From: Haematococcus lacustris
Lineage: Eukaryota > Chlorophyta > Chlorophyceae > Chlamydomonadales > Haematococcaceae
Direction of reading: 5' to 3'
Assembly (NCBI GenBank): GCA_030144725.1
Contig: JASKMD010000029.1
Location: forward strand, 5,813,538-5,877,537
Length of the DNA: 64,000 nt
Under the pieces are notes generated by a model. The model searched no databases. It was not told the DNA's origin and saw only the letters and a program-made list of their open reading frames with translations. Numbering within the stretch: the first letter of the stretch is position 1; every line of letters begins with the position of its first letter. The position numbers were made by a program, and so were the translations under genes. Positions 21,465 to 32,768 of this stretch are shown piece by piece.

Positions 21465-23902
21465 ATGTTGACCATGCGCCGATGCACGCCTACTCCTATA
21501 GGTCCAACCCCCAAAGGTGCTGACTAGTTTTGCAGTACTTGAAATACCAGCTTGAGTCCTATGTGCTGTTGCGCCATATTGTGTGCTGCGCGGGTCAAAC
21601 CTTTGCTGCCCCCGCAGGCTCATCACCGAAGCTTATCACCACTGACAAGCAAGCTTCCCTGTCATTCCAGCGTCCTCGGCGTCCATCGAGAGTGATGGCG
21701 TGCTGGCCGGGTGCTGGCAGCCCACATCCCATTGCCTTCCCCGCCGCATTGGTGGTGGGCATTGCTGCCTGGTGTGGGTGCGCCGAGGTTGGCTGCGCAA
21801 GAACCCTCGATGAACAAACCACCATCAGCATCTTCCGTGCCGCTCGTGATGCGGTTGTCGGCGTCACCAGTCTCACCCAGCAGCGCGTGAGTTGACTTGC
21901 AGATGGGTCAGGTTCGCATGCAAGCCCAACTGAGCTGAGGAGTCGGCGTTGTGCACTTGTGCAGGACACGTTCACAACAAACCTCATCGACGTCCCACAA
22001 GGAAGCGGCACAGGGTTTATCTGGGACGACAAAGGTCACATAGTAACAAATCACCGTGAGAGCTATGTCAAGGCAGCTACTATGGGCATTGTCGCACACT
22101 GTTTGTGTGAGACGTGCACATTGATTGCCTATCTACGCAGATGTGATCCAAGACCACACAAATGTACATGTTACACTTGGTGCCAATGAATACTCGGCAC
22201 GAGTTGTCGGGGTTGACCAGGATAAAGACATTGCGGTGTTGCAGGTATGTGTGTTGTTCTGCCTCTACCACAGCACCATGCATTACGTATTGTGGGGTGC
22301 ATGATGTTCCTTGTATCCTTACCCTCTTCCTACTCACTGCAGGTCACTCTCAACAACGGCACCGTTCAAGGAGATCCTGCTGTGGTAGCTGTCAGCATTG
22401 GGTCTTCTCAAAAATCTCGAACTGTTAGCATGGCACCCTTGTGTGTGCATCAAAACCTTGACGACCTTGAGGTGAGTGGTAAGGGCGATGCTGTCTGCTG
22501 CTTGTTTCCCAGCGACTTCAAATGATTAAGATTGGATAAATAAGGCTGCTGCAGGTCGGCCAACGAGTGTACGCTATCGGCAACCCCTTTGGCTTGGACC
22601 ACACATTAACTACCGGGGTGGTGTCAGGTCAGGACCTAGCAAGCCAAGGTTGGGCCTGGTTCATTTTTGTGATTGCTGCTTCATTATATGTCTTATCATG
22701 CCCTTCAGCTCTTGGTCGCGAAATGAACTCAGTAGTCAGCGGGCGCCCCATCCAGGGTGTGATTCAGACTGATGCCGCCATCAATCCAGGTGCGGCTGCC
22801 AGCCCCCATGAGCTGCAGGCCAGTGTGAAGTAATGTTGGGGCAGAGGTTGTAAGCATGGGGCTGTCAGTAATGATGATCATGTTCAGATGCACATGACAT
22901 CAGTTGTGTGCCGTTTGTTTGGCTGCCATGCAGGCAACAGTGGCGGCCCGCTGCTGGACAGCTCTGGATGTGTCATCGGCATCAACACAGCCATCTACTC
23001 ACCCTCAGGCACCAACACAGGAGTCGGGTGCGTGCCCATGATCTGAGCGCGATTACAATGTCTGCCTCTGGTGTGTTACTTATCATCGCAATGTCTCCCT
23101 CTTCCTTGCACACGTGCTTCAGGTTTGCTGTCCCTGCTGACACTGTTCGCTCCAGCGTTCTTCAAATCCTTGCCCATGGAAAGGTTGTTCGTCCCGTGCT
23201 CGGCATCTCCCTGACTCCCCAGCAAGCTGTGGATGCGCTTGGACTGCAAGGTGAGCAGGCATGTCCCAACATGTGTTTCGTGATCAGTTGCCACATGCAT
23301 GGGATGTGACAGTATGAAAAACCCAATAGAGTGGCACAGGCATCAATGCATACTGCTTTTGCCCATGCATAGCTTTGGTGTTGATGTATGTATCACTGCA
23401 GGCGTCATGGTGTTGAGCAGCAGCGAGGGTGGGCCGGCATGGCGTGCAGGCATACAGGCGAGACTGATGGCTGTTGCTTGCTGTAGGCATTGCTTCTTTG
23501 CTTTGTCCCCTTCCTCACATACCTGGTCTGCACCTTGCATGTACCATGCAGGGCACCACGCGAGACTCTTATGGCCGTTTGGTACTGGGAGACATCATAT
23601 GTGCGGTCAATGGCAAGCCAATGAAAACTTCATCTGACTTATTCCGTGTCTTGGATGAATCGAAGGTAAGCCATGCTGAAGACGCTGAAACTGGAAAAGT
23701 CGTATGCCTACTTTGCACATGGCCATTCTTGCTGGATGTGGGTGATGATTTGCGACCGTGGATTGCACCATGCTGGTTATCTGCCCTGCAGCCTTCACAA
23801 TGGTCCACCTGTGCGCAGGTGGGGGACGTGGTAGAACTAGAAGTACTGAGGGGCAATGCCACAGAGCACCTCAGTATCACGCTGCAGGCCAGTGACACTT
23901 AG
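21465..23902 (+). CDS. DEG1: DEG1-type thylakoid-lumen serine protease, copy b
   Basis: Twelve exons close in phase and give 424 aa: 21465-21516, 21618-21886, 21965-22055, 22141-22244, 22343-22471, 22555-22627, 22709-22789, 22934-23027, 23123-23250, 23402-23457, 23552-23665 and 23819-23902. The start [13 protein letters not shown] resembles a transit peptide. A hydrophobic stretch ([12 protein letters not shown]) ending near [10 protein letters not shown] probably directs lumen import. The triad is His138 (TNHH), Asp167 (DKDIAVL) and Ser269 (GNSGG); a C-terminal PDZ domain follows. The intron after exon 10 starts with GC (23458) instead of GT. Exon and intron sequence around GNPFGLDH and GNSGG is nearly identical to copy a, while the other exons have diverged, which points to gene conversion. 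Exon 1 is the least certain. Confidence 0.9.
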
Positions 23903-24404
23903 CCAAGCTGCTTGGCCTTGCCACGATGTCAGTAAACACCTTGCACACCTTGCCACTGCCCTGGCTGTATCAATGACCATATTCTGGCCAAGGGCGTATG
24001 TGATGCGTGATCCTGTGCATTTGCCTTGACTAGCCCTTGCGCCCCCTGCGTAGGGCATAGATGGGCATAATGCATGGGTTGAGCGGGAGTATAGAGCGAC
24101 AATCCTCGCTCCACATATCGATGCACTGGAAAAGTAGCTGAGTGAGATTACCCACAGGCAACATCCTGTTCCATGTTGATCTCCTGCTAGTGAGTGATAG
24201 CTGTACTGTTGGGATTTGCCACGTTGTGTACTCTTCATGCTTCTTGTACACTAGCGTTAGCGTGTCCTGTGTACCCTTGATTGATATGGTTGACACCTTG
24301 CCGTGGTCAAAGTATGTAAAGTCTTGATGACGTAGAGATGTAACCCCTCTCCCGGCCCAGGACCCCTCAGCACATGGCCGGAGCGGTACCACGGCACTAT
24401 CCGT
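23903..24404. other. DEG1b 3' flank with a short Fanzor-C 3'-end relic
   Basis: No gene is visible. At 24126-24175 the string GTAGCTGAGTGAGATTACCC, with CTGTTCCATGTTG after it, matches the 3' end of subfamily C elements (38.76-38.84, 45.67-45.73 and 54.12-54.18 kb). The rest is unique sequence. Confidence 0.5.
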
Positions 24405-24955
24405 GTATCAATACTGGATCTCACTTTCGCCCCACTTTCCCTCGGGCGGCGAATGGTTGCCGGCACTCCGGTTGGATGGCGACCCGATGCACACCCCAGC
24501 ACGGCCACTCCGCTAGGATAGTGTTGCTTAGTCCCTGAGATGTCCCCGCAAGAAACGCAGGCGCCCCGTTCCCCCCGCGCAGAGTGCAGCCGGTAAGCCG
24601 CAAAGCTGGACGAAATGCTAGGGCCCCCGAAGCTAAGTGACGACGCGACGCAGTGTGTACACGACGCGACAATGCGACTCCGTACATCAAGCTGTTGTGC
24701 TTTCCCGTGTCCCTGATTTCGACCCAGCTCAAGTAGACACAGTTGTGGCAGAGCTCAACAAGCGTACGACTATGGGCGGCGAGCAGTGCTGCCTAGCAGC
24801 AGTCCTGTGCCTGTCAGGCCTGCTCCAGTCCAGGATTCCAGCAGCAGGCCCAGCCCAGGCCCCCCTCCCCCCCCTTGTAGTCGGGTGAGATTACCCACAG
24901 CCAAACATGTTATTCCATGTTAGATTGTATATGTTTGGCTGCGTATCCTTGGTGC
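24405..24955 (+). mobile_element. short Fanzor-C-like element with 5' exon, inner fragment and 3' end
   Basis: Bases 24410-24650 match the 5' end shared with 28.19 and 37.92 kb (CTCACTTTCGCCCCACT, then a start-exon relic whose shifted frame reads CPRKKRRRPVPPAQSAAG before GTAAGC). A coding relic follows (FDPAQVDTVVAELNKRTTM, then QCCLAAVLCLSGLL, 24717-24830). The 3' end is the shared GTGAGATTACCCACAG and TATTCCATGTT at 24883-24945. The basic start has lost its ATG frame, so this is a dead, internally deleted copy. Confidence 0.6.
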
Positions 24956-25153
24956 GTTGCCATTTGTTAGGACTCTCAACGCCTTGTCCGTCTGTTGGAC
25001 CGTTGCCTTCGGTATGACTTCCGCACAGTGAGCTAGCAGGGTTCCAGCTGGTTCGCTTAGTCACTGCTTCGCTATCGTTGGGCTACGGCAGCTGATATGA
25101 CAGATACGATGGACATGAGGCATGAATGGATATGGGAGCCATGAACGGGGCAT

Positions 25154-26255
25154 ATGAGCATGAGTATACATTTGCAACTCGCATGCGCTCACCCGCTGCA
25201 GTCATACATTCCGACTTCAGTACCGACCAGTCCGCCACTTTTTGCGGACCGCAGCATGTCCTTGAGTTTCGCCAAGAGCCACCGGCTTATTCGCAGCAGC
25301 CGGCATGTGCCTAGCTCGGTGCCGCGAAGTCAGCGGAAGCAGCGCTGGGTAGCCCGGTCGCAACCAGACGACAAGCGCCCCTCCCCGCCAGCAAGGGTGA
25401 GCCACCCTCTAGCCAACATTGTGTCAGGGAGCATATTGAGCTGGTCCCAGTGTGTTGACCAGGGGTGGCAACAGTACCAGGAACAGTTGAAGAGGTACTA
25501 TGTCCCAGCGTCTTTTGTGCTGGGGTCCTTGACGTTTGGGCTAAAGACCTCCTTGGACAACTACTCTTTTTCTGCAGATGTGAGGTTTGAAGCCCCTCAG
25601 CAATGTTTTACCCCCAGCACCCCATCACCTGCCACTACACCTGCTTTCATCACCACTAAACCGTTTCAAGCTTTTCAAGCTCCAGCAAGCTGGACTCAGC
25701 CTGGATGCCATGCAAGGAATGGATGCTTCACCCAACCCCTTTCCTTGCATGTCGATGTTAGTCATGCCGGCCATCTCAGATCAATGACCTGAGCTGCTGT
25801 CCTCTCACTCATGTCCTAGCCAGCCCACCTGCTACCATCACTCGCCCAACCTGACCCACACCCACACAAGCAAGACTGCCCTGCAAGCTACTGGACTGTG
25901 AAGGGTGTCCTTGTAACTCATGAGGCAGCATTCACCCATGCGCACCCTGGACAGCCTCATGACCCAGCATATTCTAGCAGGGCTCACAGTATGGGATGCT
26001 AGCTGGACATTGTGGATGGCTGTGCCCAGCCTACTAGCTAATACCCTGATGCCAGCTTGTGGGCCCGCTTATTGTGTGTCTTGCTGTCCCTGCAGGACCA
26101 TGCCTGGTGAAGGCTCCAGCCCACCCACCCTATGCTTGCTCTTGCTCATGCAGCCCACTGGCTTCATCCTCTGCATGCTCACCAGCGGGGGCATCGTGGC
26201 GGGCATGACGTGGTTATTGGCCGACTTTTTTGATGACAATGGCAGTCCCTCATGA
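25154..26255 (+). CDS. small plastid-targeted membrane protein, family unknown
   Basis: Two exons, 25154-25579 and 26154-26255, join in phase 0 (175 aa). The first 85 residues are Ser/Arg/Pro-rich like a chloroplast transit peptide. The mature part has an ordered segment (SWSQCVDQGWQQYQEQLKR), then a hydrophobic stretch (YVPASFVLGSLTFGL) and a second one in exon 2 (GFILCMLTSGGIVAGMTWLL), ending DFFDDNGSPS. That suggests two membrane helices joined by a short loop. I do not recognise the family. A small exon could be hidden in the 574-bp intron. A decayed antisense Fanzor copy starts 130 bp downstream. Confidence 0.5.
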
Positions 26256-26377
26256 TGCAGGTAGCGGCCTGGCATCCCGAGCACTGTGCTGCCCGCACAG
26301 AACACGTCCTTTGTCAGATCGCCAGCCAGGAAGTCAGCGGTGGGCAAAGCTGGCAGCCAGCAAGCTAGTCTACAGCT

Positions 26378-27055
26378 ACCCAGCCCCCTCGTCCCTCACT
26401 AGGGCTCCATTTGAGTCGGACCACTAGGGATCAATAGGGATCAATAGCGGGACCTCTCAGATGGTGTGCAGGGGCTGTGTAGAGTATGCCCAATGCACAT
26501 GGACATGGTGCATGAGTGCCTAACGCCTACACCATTGCCTGACCGCGAGGGCTATGGTCTAGAGTTGACATGACCTGCATGCACTGATTGTAAGCTGATG
26601 ACAGGCCAGCTGATGCCTCAAAGGGAGACACACACCACTGTGCCACAGCAGGCTGCTGCTTCTGTCGGGCCCTGGTTGGATTGTCTCGCAGCCGCTTGTA
26701 GCCCAGGCCAGGGTACTCCTTGCCCTTGGCAGGCAAAGCTGGCTGGTCTGGCCAGTAGCACAGCTCCAGTGGGCGCCACCTGCTCTTGCCAATGCGCTGC
26801 ATGTTCAATGCTGCATTGCAGTCCCTGTTCAGCCACCTGCCTGGCTGCGGTGCTGGCTTGGCTTTGGCAGCCTTGCCCTTGCCCTTGGTGGGCTGGCTGG
26901 GCTCAGCAGCTTGCTCAGCCTTGGTGCACTTGCTGCGCTTGGCTGGGCCGGGAGTGCTGGGCCCAGGCTCTGAGGCTGCTGGCTGTGTGGCTGCCTGGCT
27001 GCTGCATGGGGGCTGGGGGCTTCCAGTCTACAGGCCTGGTGGGCTGCTCATGGTC
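26378..27055 (-). pseudogene. Fanzor fragment, subfamily B: RuvC-III plus 3' noncoding block
   Basis: On the minus strand the C-terminal part reads [20 protein letters not shown], then [19 protein letters not shown], and ends PAVAQ (26645-26860). The glutamine/proline linker and an upstream relic extend to about 27050. The first Asp of the DRD motif is Asn here, as it is not in sister copies. The shared 3' block (26378-26640) follows. Everything before RuvC-III is missing. Confidence 0.75.
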
Positions 27056-27203
27056 CGCATTTTGACAGCTGTTTCTAGGAGTAGACACAAGGTGTCAACA
27101 CACGACCCGGGATGGCGTGGACATCAAATCCGCAGCAGTGGTAATCAGAGGTAGCTGGACAGCGGCGCCAGGTCATCAAGGCAGCCTCGCATGGCTTTGT
27201 GGA

Positions 27204-27330
27204 GGCAGCTCGGCCTGATCTCAGCCCAGCTCAAGTTGATGCAGTTGTGGCACAGCTCAACATGCGTATGACCATGGGCAGCAAGCAGTGCTGCCTTGCA
27301 GCAGTCCTGTGCCTGTCAGGGCTGCTCTAG
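27204..27330 (+). pseudogene. coding relic related to 24.7 kb (DPAQVD element)
   Basis: The + frame reads ARPDLSPAQVDAVVAQLN, then MTMGSKQCCLAAVLCLSGLL and a stop. The same string, with substitutions, is at 24717-24830. Two diverged copies keeping one frame suggest a formerly coding exon, perhaps the N-terminal domain of a Fanzor subfamily, since the 24.7 kb copy lies between Fanzor-C-type ends. No other domain is recognisable. Confidence 0.5.
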
Positions 27331-27868
27331 TCCAGGCTACACAGCTACTCAGCCTGCTTAGGCAGAAGTTGCCAAGGCAAGGCAGAGCAGCGGCACAGGA
27401 GCTGCAGCTGGCACCTGGCAGGGGGAAGCTAGGCGGCAGGGGCTTGACTACCAACTCCACAGTGTGTCCAGCCCCCACTCCGGTGGCACTCTTTCCCCCA
27501 GCTGCAGCGAATTGATGAGGCATGAGGACTTTGATCTTTGCAATACCGCGGCGTGGTCTGTGCGTGTTGTGCATGTACATGTGGCTGGCTGGGCCTTGTG
27601 CATTACACCCTCCCTCACCCTGTGCCACCTGCTTCCCTAATACATATAACTACTACACACACCAATACACCCTGCTGCTGCTGCTGTTGTGCATGCAGGC
27701 CCACCTTGGTCTGGGCGACCCATAGAGCCTGGTGGGTACCCTGTGGCCCACCCTCCAGCACTGCAACCAAAGCACACCAGCACAGCTGCAGCCATGGTGG
27801 CGCACCTGTTCACAACCTGAAACAGTCTTGCGGAGGAACACCAGGTCAAGGGATAGGCCAGGAGCAGG
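27331..27868. other. repeat patchwork without a gene
   Basis: Bases 27387-27443 nearly repeat part of the UBX gene exon at 31507-31563 (CGGCACAGGAGCTGCAGCTG, then AGCTAGGCGGCAGGGGC). 27502-27521 resembles the WD40 gene exon at 39218-39239 (CAGCGAATTGATGAGGCA). 27800-27830 (GTTCACAACCTGAAACAGTC) recurs at 37815. No open gene structure is seen. Confidence 0.5.
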
Positions 27869-28070
27869 TATTTGTGTAATTTTGCTTCTACCACAGCAGC
27901 ATGCATGACAAATTGTGGGGTGCATGATGTTCCTTGTATGCTTACCCTCTCCCTACTCACTGCAGAGCCTAATCAGAGTGCATTGGAATGCTGCAGTGTG
28001 GGATGTGTTCAACACGCTCTGTGGTTGATGGGTGTTTTGTGGTGTCTGCACATGTACTCGCTCATTTGTG
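27869..28070 (+). repeat. dispersed repeat containing an intron-like unit
   Basis: 27869-27965 (GT to CAG) is about 80% identical by eye to DEG1b intron 4 (22245-22342), including both splice-site ends. The following 100 bp (AGAGTGCATTGGAATGCTGC onward) recurs at 33755-33845, where only the last bases of the intron-like part are present. Confidence 0.65.
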
Positions 28071-28189
28071 CACCGCCAGTCCCCTTGCTTTCTCTTGCTT
28101 GAGAACCAAGCGCCCTACTCAGCGTCCTATCAATGCGCCCTATCAATGCGTTAATAGGGTTGTGTAATGGATTGTGTAATGGATCGTGT

Positions 28190-28470
28190 AATGGATCTCA
28201 TTTTCGCCCCACTCCGGTTGCCGGCACTCCGGTTAGATGGCGACCTGATGCCCCCCCTAGCACGCTTGGATGGTGTTGATAAATCCCTGATATGCCCCCG
28301 AAAAGGAAACGCAAGCGCCCCTTCTCTCCCGCACAGAGTGCAGCCGGTAAGCCACTGAGCTCGACGGAAGGCTAGGCCCCCCTCACGACGCGACGCAGTG
28401 TGGTCCACGCGACATTCCGCTTCCCTCGCCCATCAAGTTCTGCGCGTGTGCTGTGCCGTCCCATGTAATG
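28190..28470 (+). mobile_element. Fanzor-C-like 5' end with basic start exon
   Basis: The shared 5' end (ATTTTCGCCCCACTCCGGTT) is followed by ATG at 28293 opening MPPKRKRKRPFSPAQSAAG and a GTAAGC donor. This resembles a nuclear localisation signal exon, as at 38.01 kb. Downstream, the 38.1 kb C-terminal part is absent; unrelated repeat sequence follows. Confidence 0.6.
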
Positions 28471-28549
28471 CAGGTGCCAGTGCACCTTATACCTGGTCAT
28501 TTGTGCACCGCCAGTCCCGTGCTTTCTCTTGCTTGAGAACCAAGCGCCC

Positions 28550-28865
28550 TACACAGCTACTCGCCCAGCCCCCTTGTCCCTCACTAGGGCCTTCATTTGA
28601 GCCGGACCACCAGGGACCACTGGTGGCCGCACGGCTGCTTGATCAGCTCATGATCTTCTCAGTACCTGGCGCATTGAAATGATTCGGCCAGGTGGAGCTG
28701 CATGCTGCATGGGACTACTAGTGGCCGCTAGCGGGAATACTAGTGACCACTAGTGTGCAATAGTCGCCCGACTCAAGTGGTGTTATTGGGCTGTGTGGAG
28801 TATACCCATTGCACATGGACATGGTGCATGAGTGCCTACCACCTACATCACACGGCCACTTGATC
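28550..28865 (-). mobile_element. Fanzor-B 3' noncoding block, solo
   Basis: CAGCCCCCTTGTCCCTCACT at 28556, the CTCAAGTGGTGTTATTGGGC segment and GTGCCTACCACCTACAT match the conserved 3' block of subfamily B copies. No coding part remains on the right, and an insertion of about 100 bp (28631-28720) separates the first two motifs. Confidence 0.7.
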
Positions 28866-29568
28866 AGCCCAGCTGCCCACCTCATGATCTTCTTATTGCC
28901 TGGCTCATTGAAACATGACGTGGGCAGGTGGAGCTGTTGTGTGGCAGCCATGTGGTGATAGATCCTTAGGCGCCACCACATAGCAGCATGCCCATTCAAG
29001 CGCACAGTGCTCTCTGTTAGCTGTGATGTAGAGTTCAAGTTGACGCAGGTGAGGAGCAGCCCTGGCATCAAGGGAGGAGTGGCTTGGATATCATTCTGAT
29101 CTCTAACACCCTATCATCAACATGAGTAGGTAGCTAAGCATTGGCGTTGCATGCTTAGTAGATGTTCACATGGCCCGAGCTGCAGCTGTGTCACGTGATG
29201 GCATGTATCATTCATCACGGTCGTGCTGAGACCACCACTTTGCAAAAGTGCAAAGGCGCCCCTGCCACTGTCTGGTTGCAGGAGTGCTATATAACAACAA
29301 TAGAATCATACAAACGATTGAGCAATACAGAAAACCGGCTGGCCGAAATTTCGTTGTTGTAGAGGGTACCTGGCCTACTGATCCACCGCGCACCTGGGCG
29401 GATACATGAAGTAGCAGGGCTTCATTTGTAGACCTGCACATGCTACCCGTAAAGCTGCAGGATTGCTGAACAGCAGGGTATGTTCAGGCCAAGCTAGTTT
29501 TGCATGGGCACAACACGATTGTGCTCCTGATCGAGAGACCCGCACAGTCCCTCGACACACTCGCTGCC
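28866..29568. other. intergenic upstream of the UBX gene
   Basis: 28850-28950 repeats some of the neighbouring element (ACTTGATCAGCCCAGCTGCC). Otherwise nothing is recognised; the promoter and 5' UTR of the UBX gene should lie in the last part. Confidence 0.4.
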
Positions 29569-32500
29569 ATGGGCTCGAACATCCACTTCGTCTGGCCTGG
29601 CCCGCCAGGTAACTCGGTGCACACTCCGCACACATCGCATAACGTTAACCAGCATCGCATGCCACACCTTACTAGGTTTTCCTTCCCTTGTAGCAAGGGA
29701 TGCGCCGATCAGGGCAGGGGCTCACACAACACTTCTAGCGAGTGCCCAGGCACTGCTCCACTCCACCTCTCCCCGCCTCGCCCACCAGCGCGGCATGCTA
29801 ATGTCACCCTACCTCACCACCAGTTTCACCAACAGCGCTGCCTTGCCTGCAGAACAGCGTCAATCTACAAAGGTGACGGCCATGCAAACCCTGGGTGCCG
29901 CATGGGCGGAGGTCAGCTCCAGATTCCGCCCTCCTATGGATCCTACAACCGTGTCCCTGACTTACTCAAAGAAGCCGGTAAGATGGCACTGAAGTGTGAT
30001 CTAATGGGGTGCCCCTGTTGGTGCGAGGGGGGCGCTGTCAACTGACATGGTCACAGTGTAGTCAGTACTGCCAGCAGCTGTTTTGAGATGATGGCCTGTC
30101 ATGGCCATGGTCATGATCATGGGTGACACGGCGGCATGGCAGCAGCCAAGGGGGAGGGCCTGCCTTGCTTAGGCCATTGACATATGAAGCCATGGGAGTA
30201 GCATGCATCATGCCATGGATGCCAACAAGAAAAAAGGAGAGATCTGGGCTATGCTTGGACACCACAGTAATGTATAGTGGGCCTGATGCCACTGCGTGCT
30301 GTCACCACGTCTTTTTTCCAGGTTGACCTGACATGCCCGTTCCGCCTGGTCAACATCCCCGCAAATAGTTCGCTGCATGTAGCCTCATGCAAACCTGCCG
30401 TTGCCTACCGACCGCCTGCAGCTGCCAGGCCTGCCACTGTGGCCCCAGCCCCAGCCCCAGCCCCAGCCCCAGCCCCAGCCCCAGCCCCAGCCCCAGCCCC
30501 AGCCCCAGCCCCAGCCCCAGCCCCAGCCCCAGCCCCAGCCCCAGCCCCAGCTGCAGCCCCGGCCCCGGCCCAGGCATCAGCCCCAGCCCCAGCTGCAGCC
30601 CCGGCCCCGGCCCCGGCATCAGCCCCAGCCCATGGTGTCTCTAGCTCAGGGCCTTCACAGCCAGGAATGGGAATGCCAGAGGCCAGGGCAGGGCTAGGGG
30701 CAGGATGGGGAGCAGGTTGGGGAGCAGGTCAGGGAGGTGGTCTTGGGGCCGGGGTGGGCGCAGGCCTTGGGGCTGGGCTTGGGTCGGCGGGGGTAGGGGC
30801 GGGGGCAGGGGCAGGGGCAGGGGCGGGGGCAGGGGCAGGGGCAGGGGCAGGGGCAGGGGCAGGGGCAGGGGCAGGGGCAGGGGCAGGGGCAGGGGCAGGG
30901 GCAGGGGCAGGGGCAGGGGCAGGGGCAGGGGCAGGGGCAGGGGCAGGGGCAGGGGCAGGGGCAGGGGCAGGGGCGGGAGCTTCCGTTAGCCGTGAGCCAC
31001 TTCACTGCCAGGCCCCAGCCGCTGCACCTCAACCCAGTGCCCCTCCAGGCGCTGCATCAGCAGTGCAGGAGGACGCCATCATGCAGGATGCCTCACCTCA
31101 GGCCCCCCAAGCCAGCCCAGCCTCTGTTGCCCCAGCACCGCTGCAGACTACGGCAGCTGCACCAGGCAACCAGCCGCTTGAGCTGCGTGCCATCGGCGAA
31201 GACTTAGTAGACAAGCCTATGGAGGAGGGGCCTGCTCAAGATGTAGGTCTCAGCCAGCAACTGGAGCAGGTGCAGCAGCTGACTCGTAGAGTGTCAGCCG
31301 CAAGCACCTTGCAAGAGCCTGAAGCGGGCCATGCTGCTGCCCCTGCCCTTGGCCCTGACCCCGGACCTGATCCTGCGATTAGTGTGGTGCTAGATGTGAG
31401 CCAGCCCCTGACCCAGGCGCTGATGTCCCTGGGCCTCAGCCTGGGTCGTCCCGCAGTGCTGATCACTGAGCAGGCCTTGCAGGCAGCTGCTGCAGCTGAT
31501 CAAGGCAGCGGCACAGGAGCTGCAGCTGGCACCCGGCAGGGAGAAGCTAGGCGGCAGGGGCAAGAGCAGGGGCAGGAAGGCATGCGGGGTTTAGAGCTGG
31601 AGGAGGAGGAAGACTCGTTCTATGATCTCACGCCTGAGGACTATGCGGCTCTGGCCAGAGCAGCTGAGGTCAAACGCAAGGTGCACATTACTGGCCCTGA
31701 CCCTGACCCTGACCCTGACCCCTAACCCTGACACTGACCCTGGCCTTGACACTGGCTTCACACTGGCTGCGTTTGGCATCAGTAATGTTGAAGATGCCCA
31801 CTGTTATAGTATGCAGGCTGTGCCATGTGCCCTGCCTGCAGGAGGAGGCATCAGGGCTAAAGACCCAGGCCATGAGGGAGGCAGAGGAGCGGGCCAGGGA
31901 GCAGGTGCTGCAGCTGCAGCTGCTGTGGCCCTAGCTGGCTTCACCGCGCTGACCTGTCCTTCACCGGCTTGTTGGTGACCGCAGGCCTTCAGCAGCATTG
32001 CGGTGAGAGTGCGCTTCCCTGACGGCCTCATTATGCAGGCCGCCTTTGCAGCTTCAGAGCCCTTAGGCGCACTCAAGGTGAGGATCCTTCTGCCTTGGCC
32101 CAGCATGCCGTTACCACGACGCTGGTGCTGCAATTGACCCTGCTGCACACCTCACATCACTCAGTGTGACCTCACATAGCCCAGTGTGACCCCTCATGGC
32201 CACATGTGAGGAGCTCAGTGCTTTTTGCCTTGCCCAGCATGGAATGACCTTAGATCGCATCGCTGTGGCTGCAGGCAGCTGTGGCGCAGCTACTGCTGCC
32301 TGGCACAGCATTCACCCTATTCGTCACCCCTCCTAAGCAGGTGAGGGGCTGGGTGGGAGTAGAGGCCGGGTGAGAGGTCAGATGAGTGCCTCACCACTCG
32401 CCCTGCTCCCCTTGCTGCCGCTGCCAGCAAGCCTACCACTGCTGCTGCACTGGTGGTTGCTGCTGCTGCTGTTGTGATTCGTGCAGCTGCAGAAGATGCA

Positions 32501-32737
32501 TGGTCGCCAGCATGGCAGGCAGGGCATAGGGATCAAGCAACCTGCACAACCGAAGAGTGTCAGTGTGATGTGTGTGGTGCTGGGCAGGTGCTGAAGAACA
32601 TGACGCAGTCTTTCTACAAGGCAGGCCTGGTGCCTGCTGCTCACGTGCATTGCGCCTTGGAGCTACCTGGTGAGCAGGGGCAGCAGGGTGGCAGGAACGG
32701 CAGCAGCCACAACAGCAGTCACAGCTGTAGGGGCAAT

Positions 32738-32768
<31 letters not shown>

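Noticed and set aside
21530..21895. DEG1b start at the first codon of this ORF
   Set aside because: The codon is TTG. A phase-consistent upstream exon (21465-21516) supplies an ATG and a transit-like peptide.
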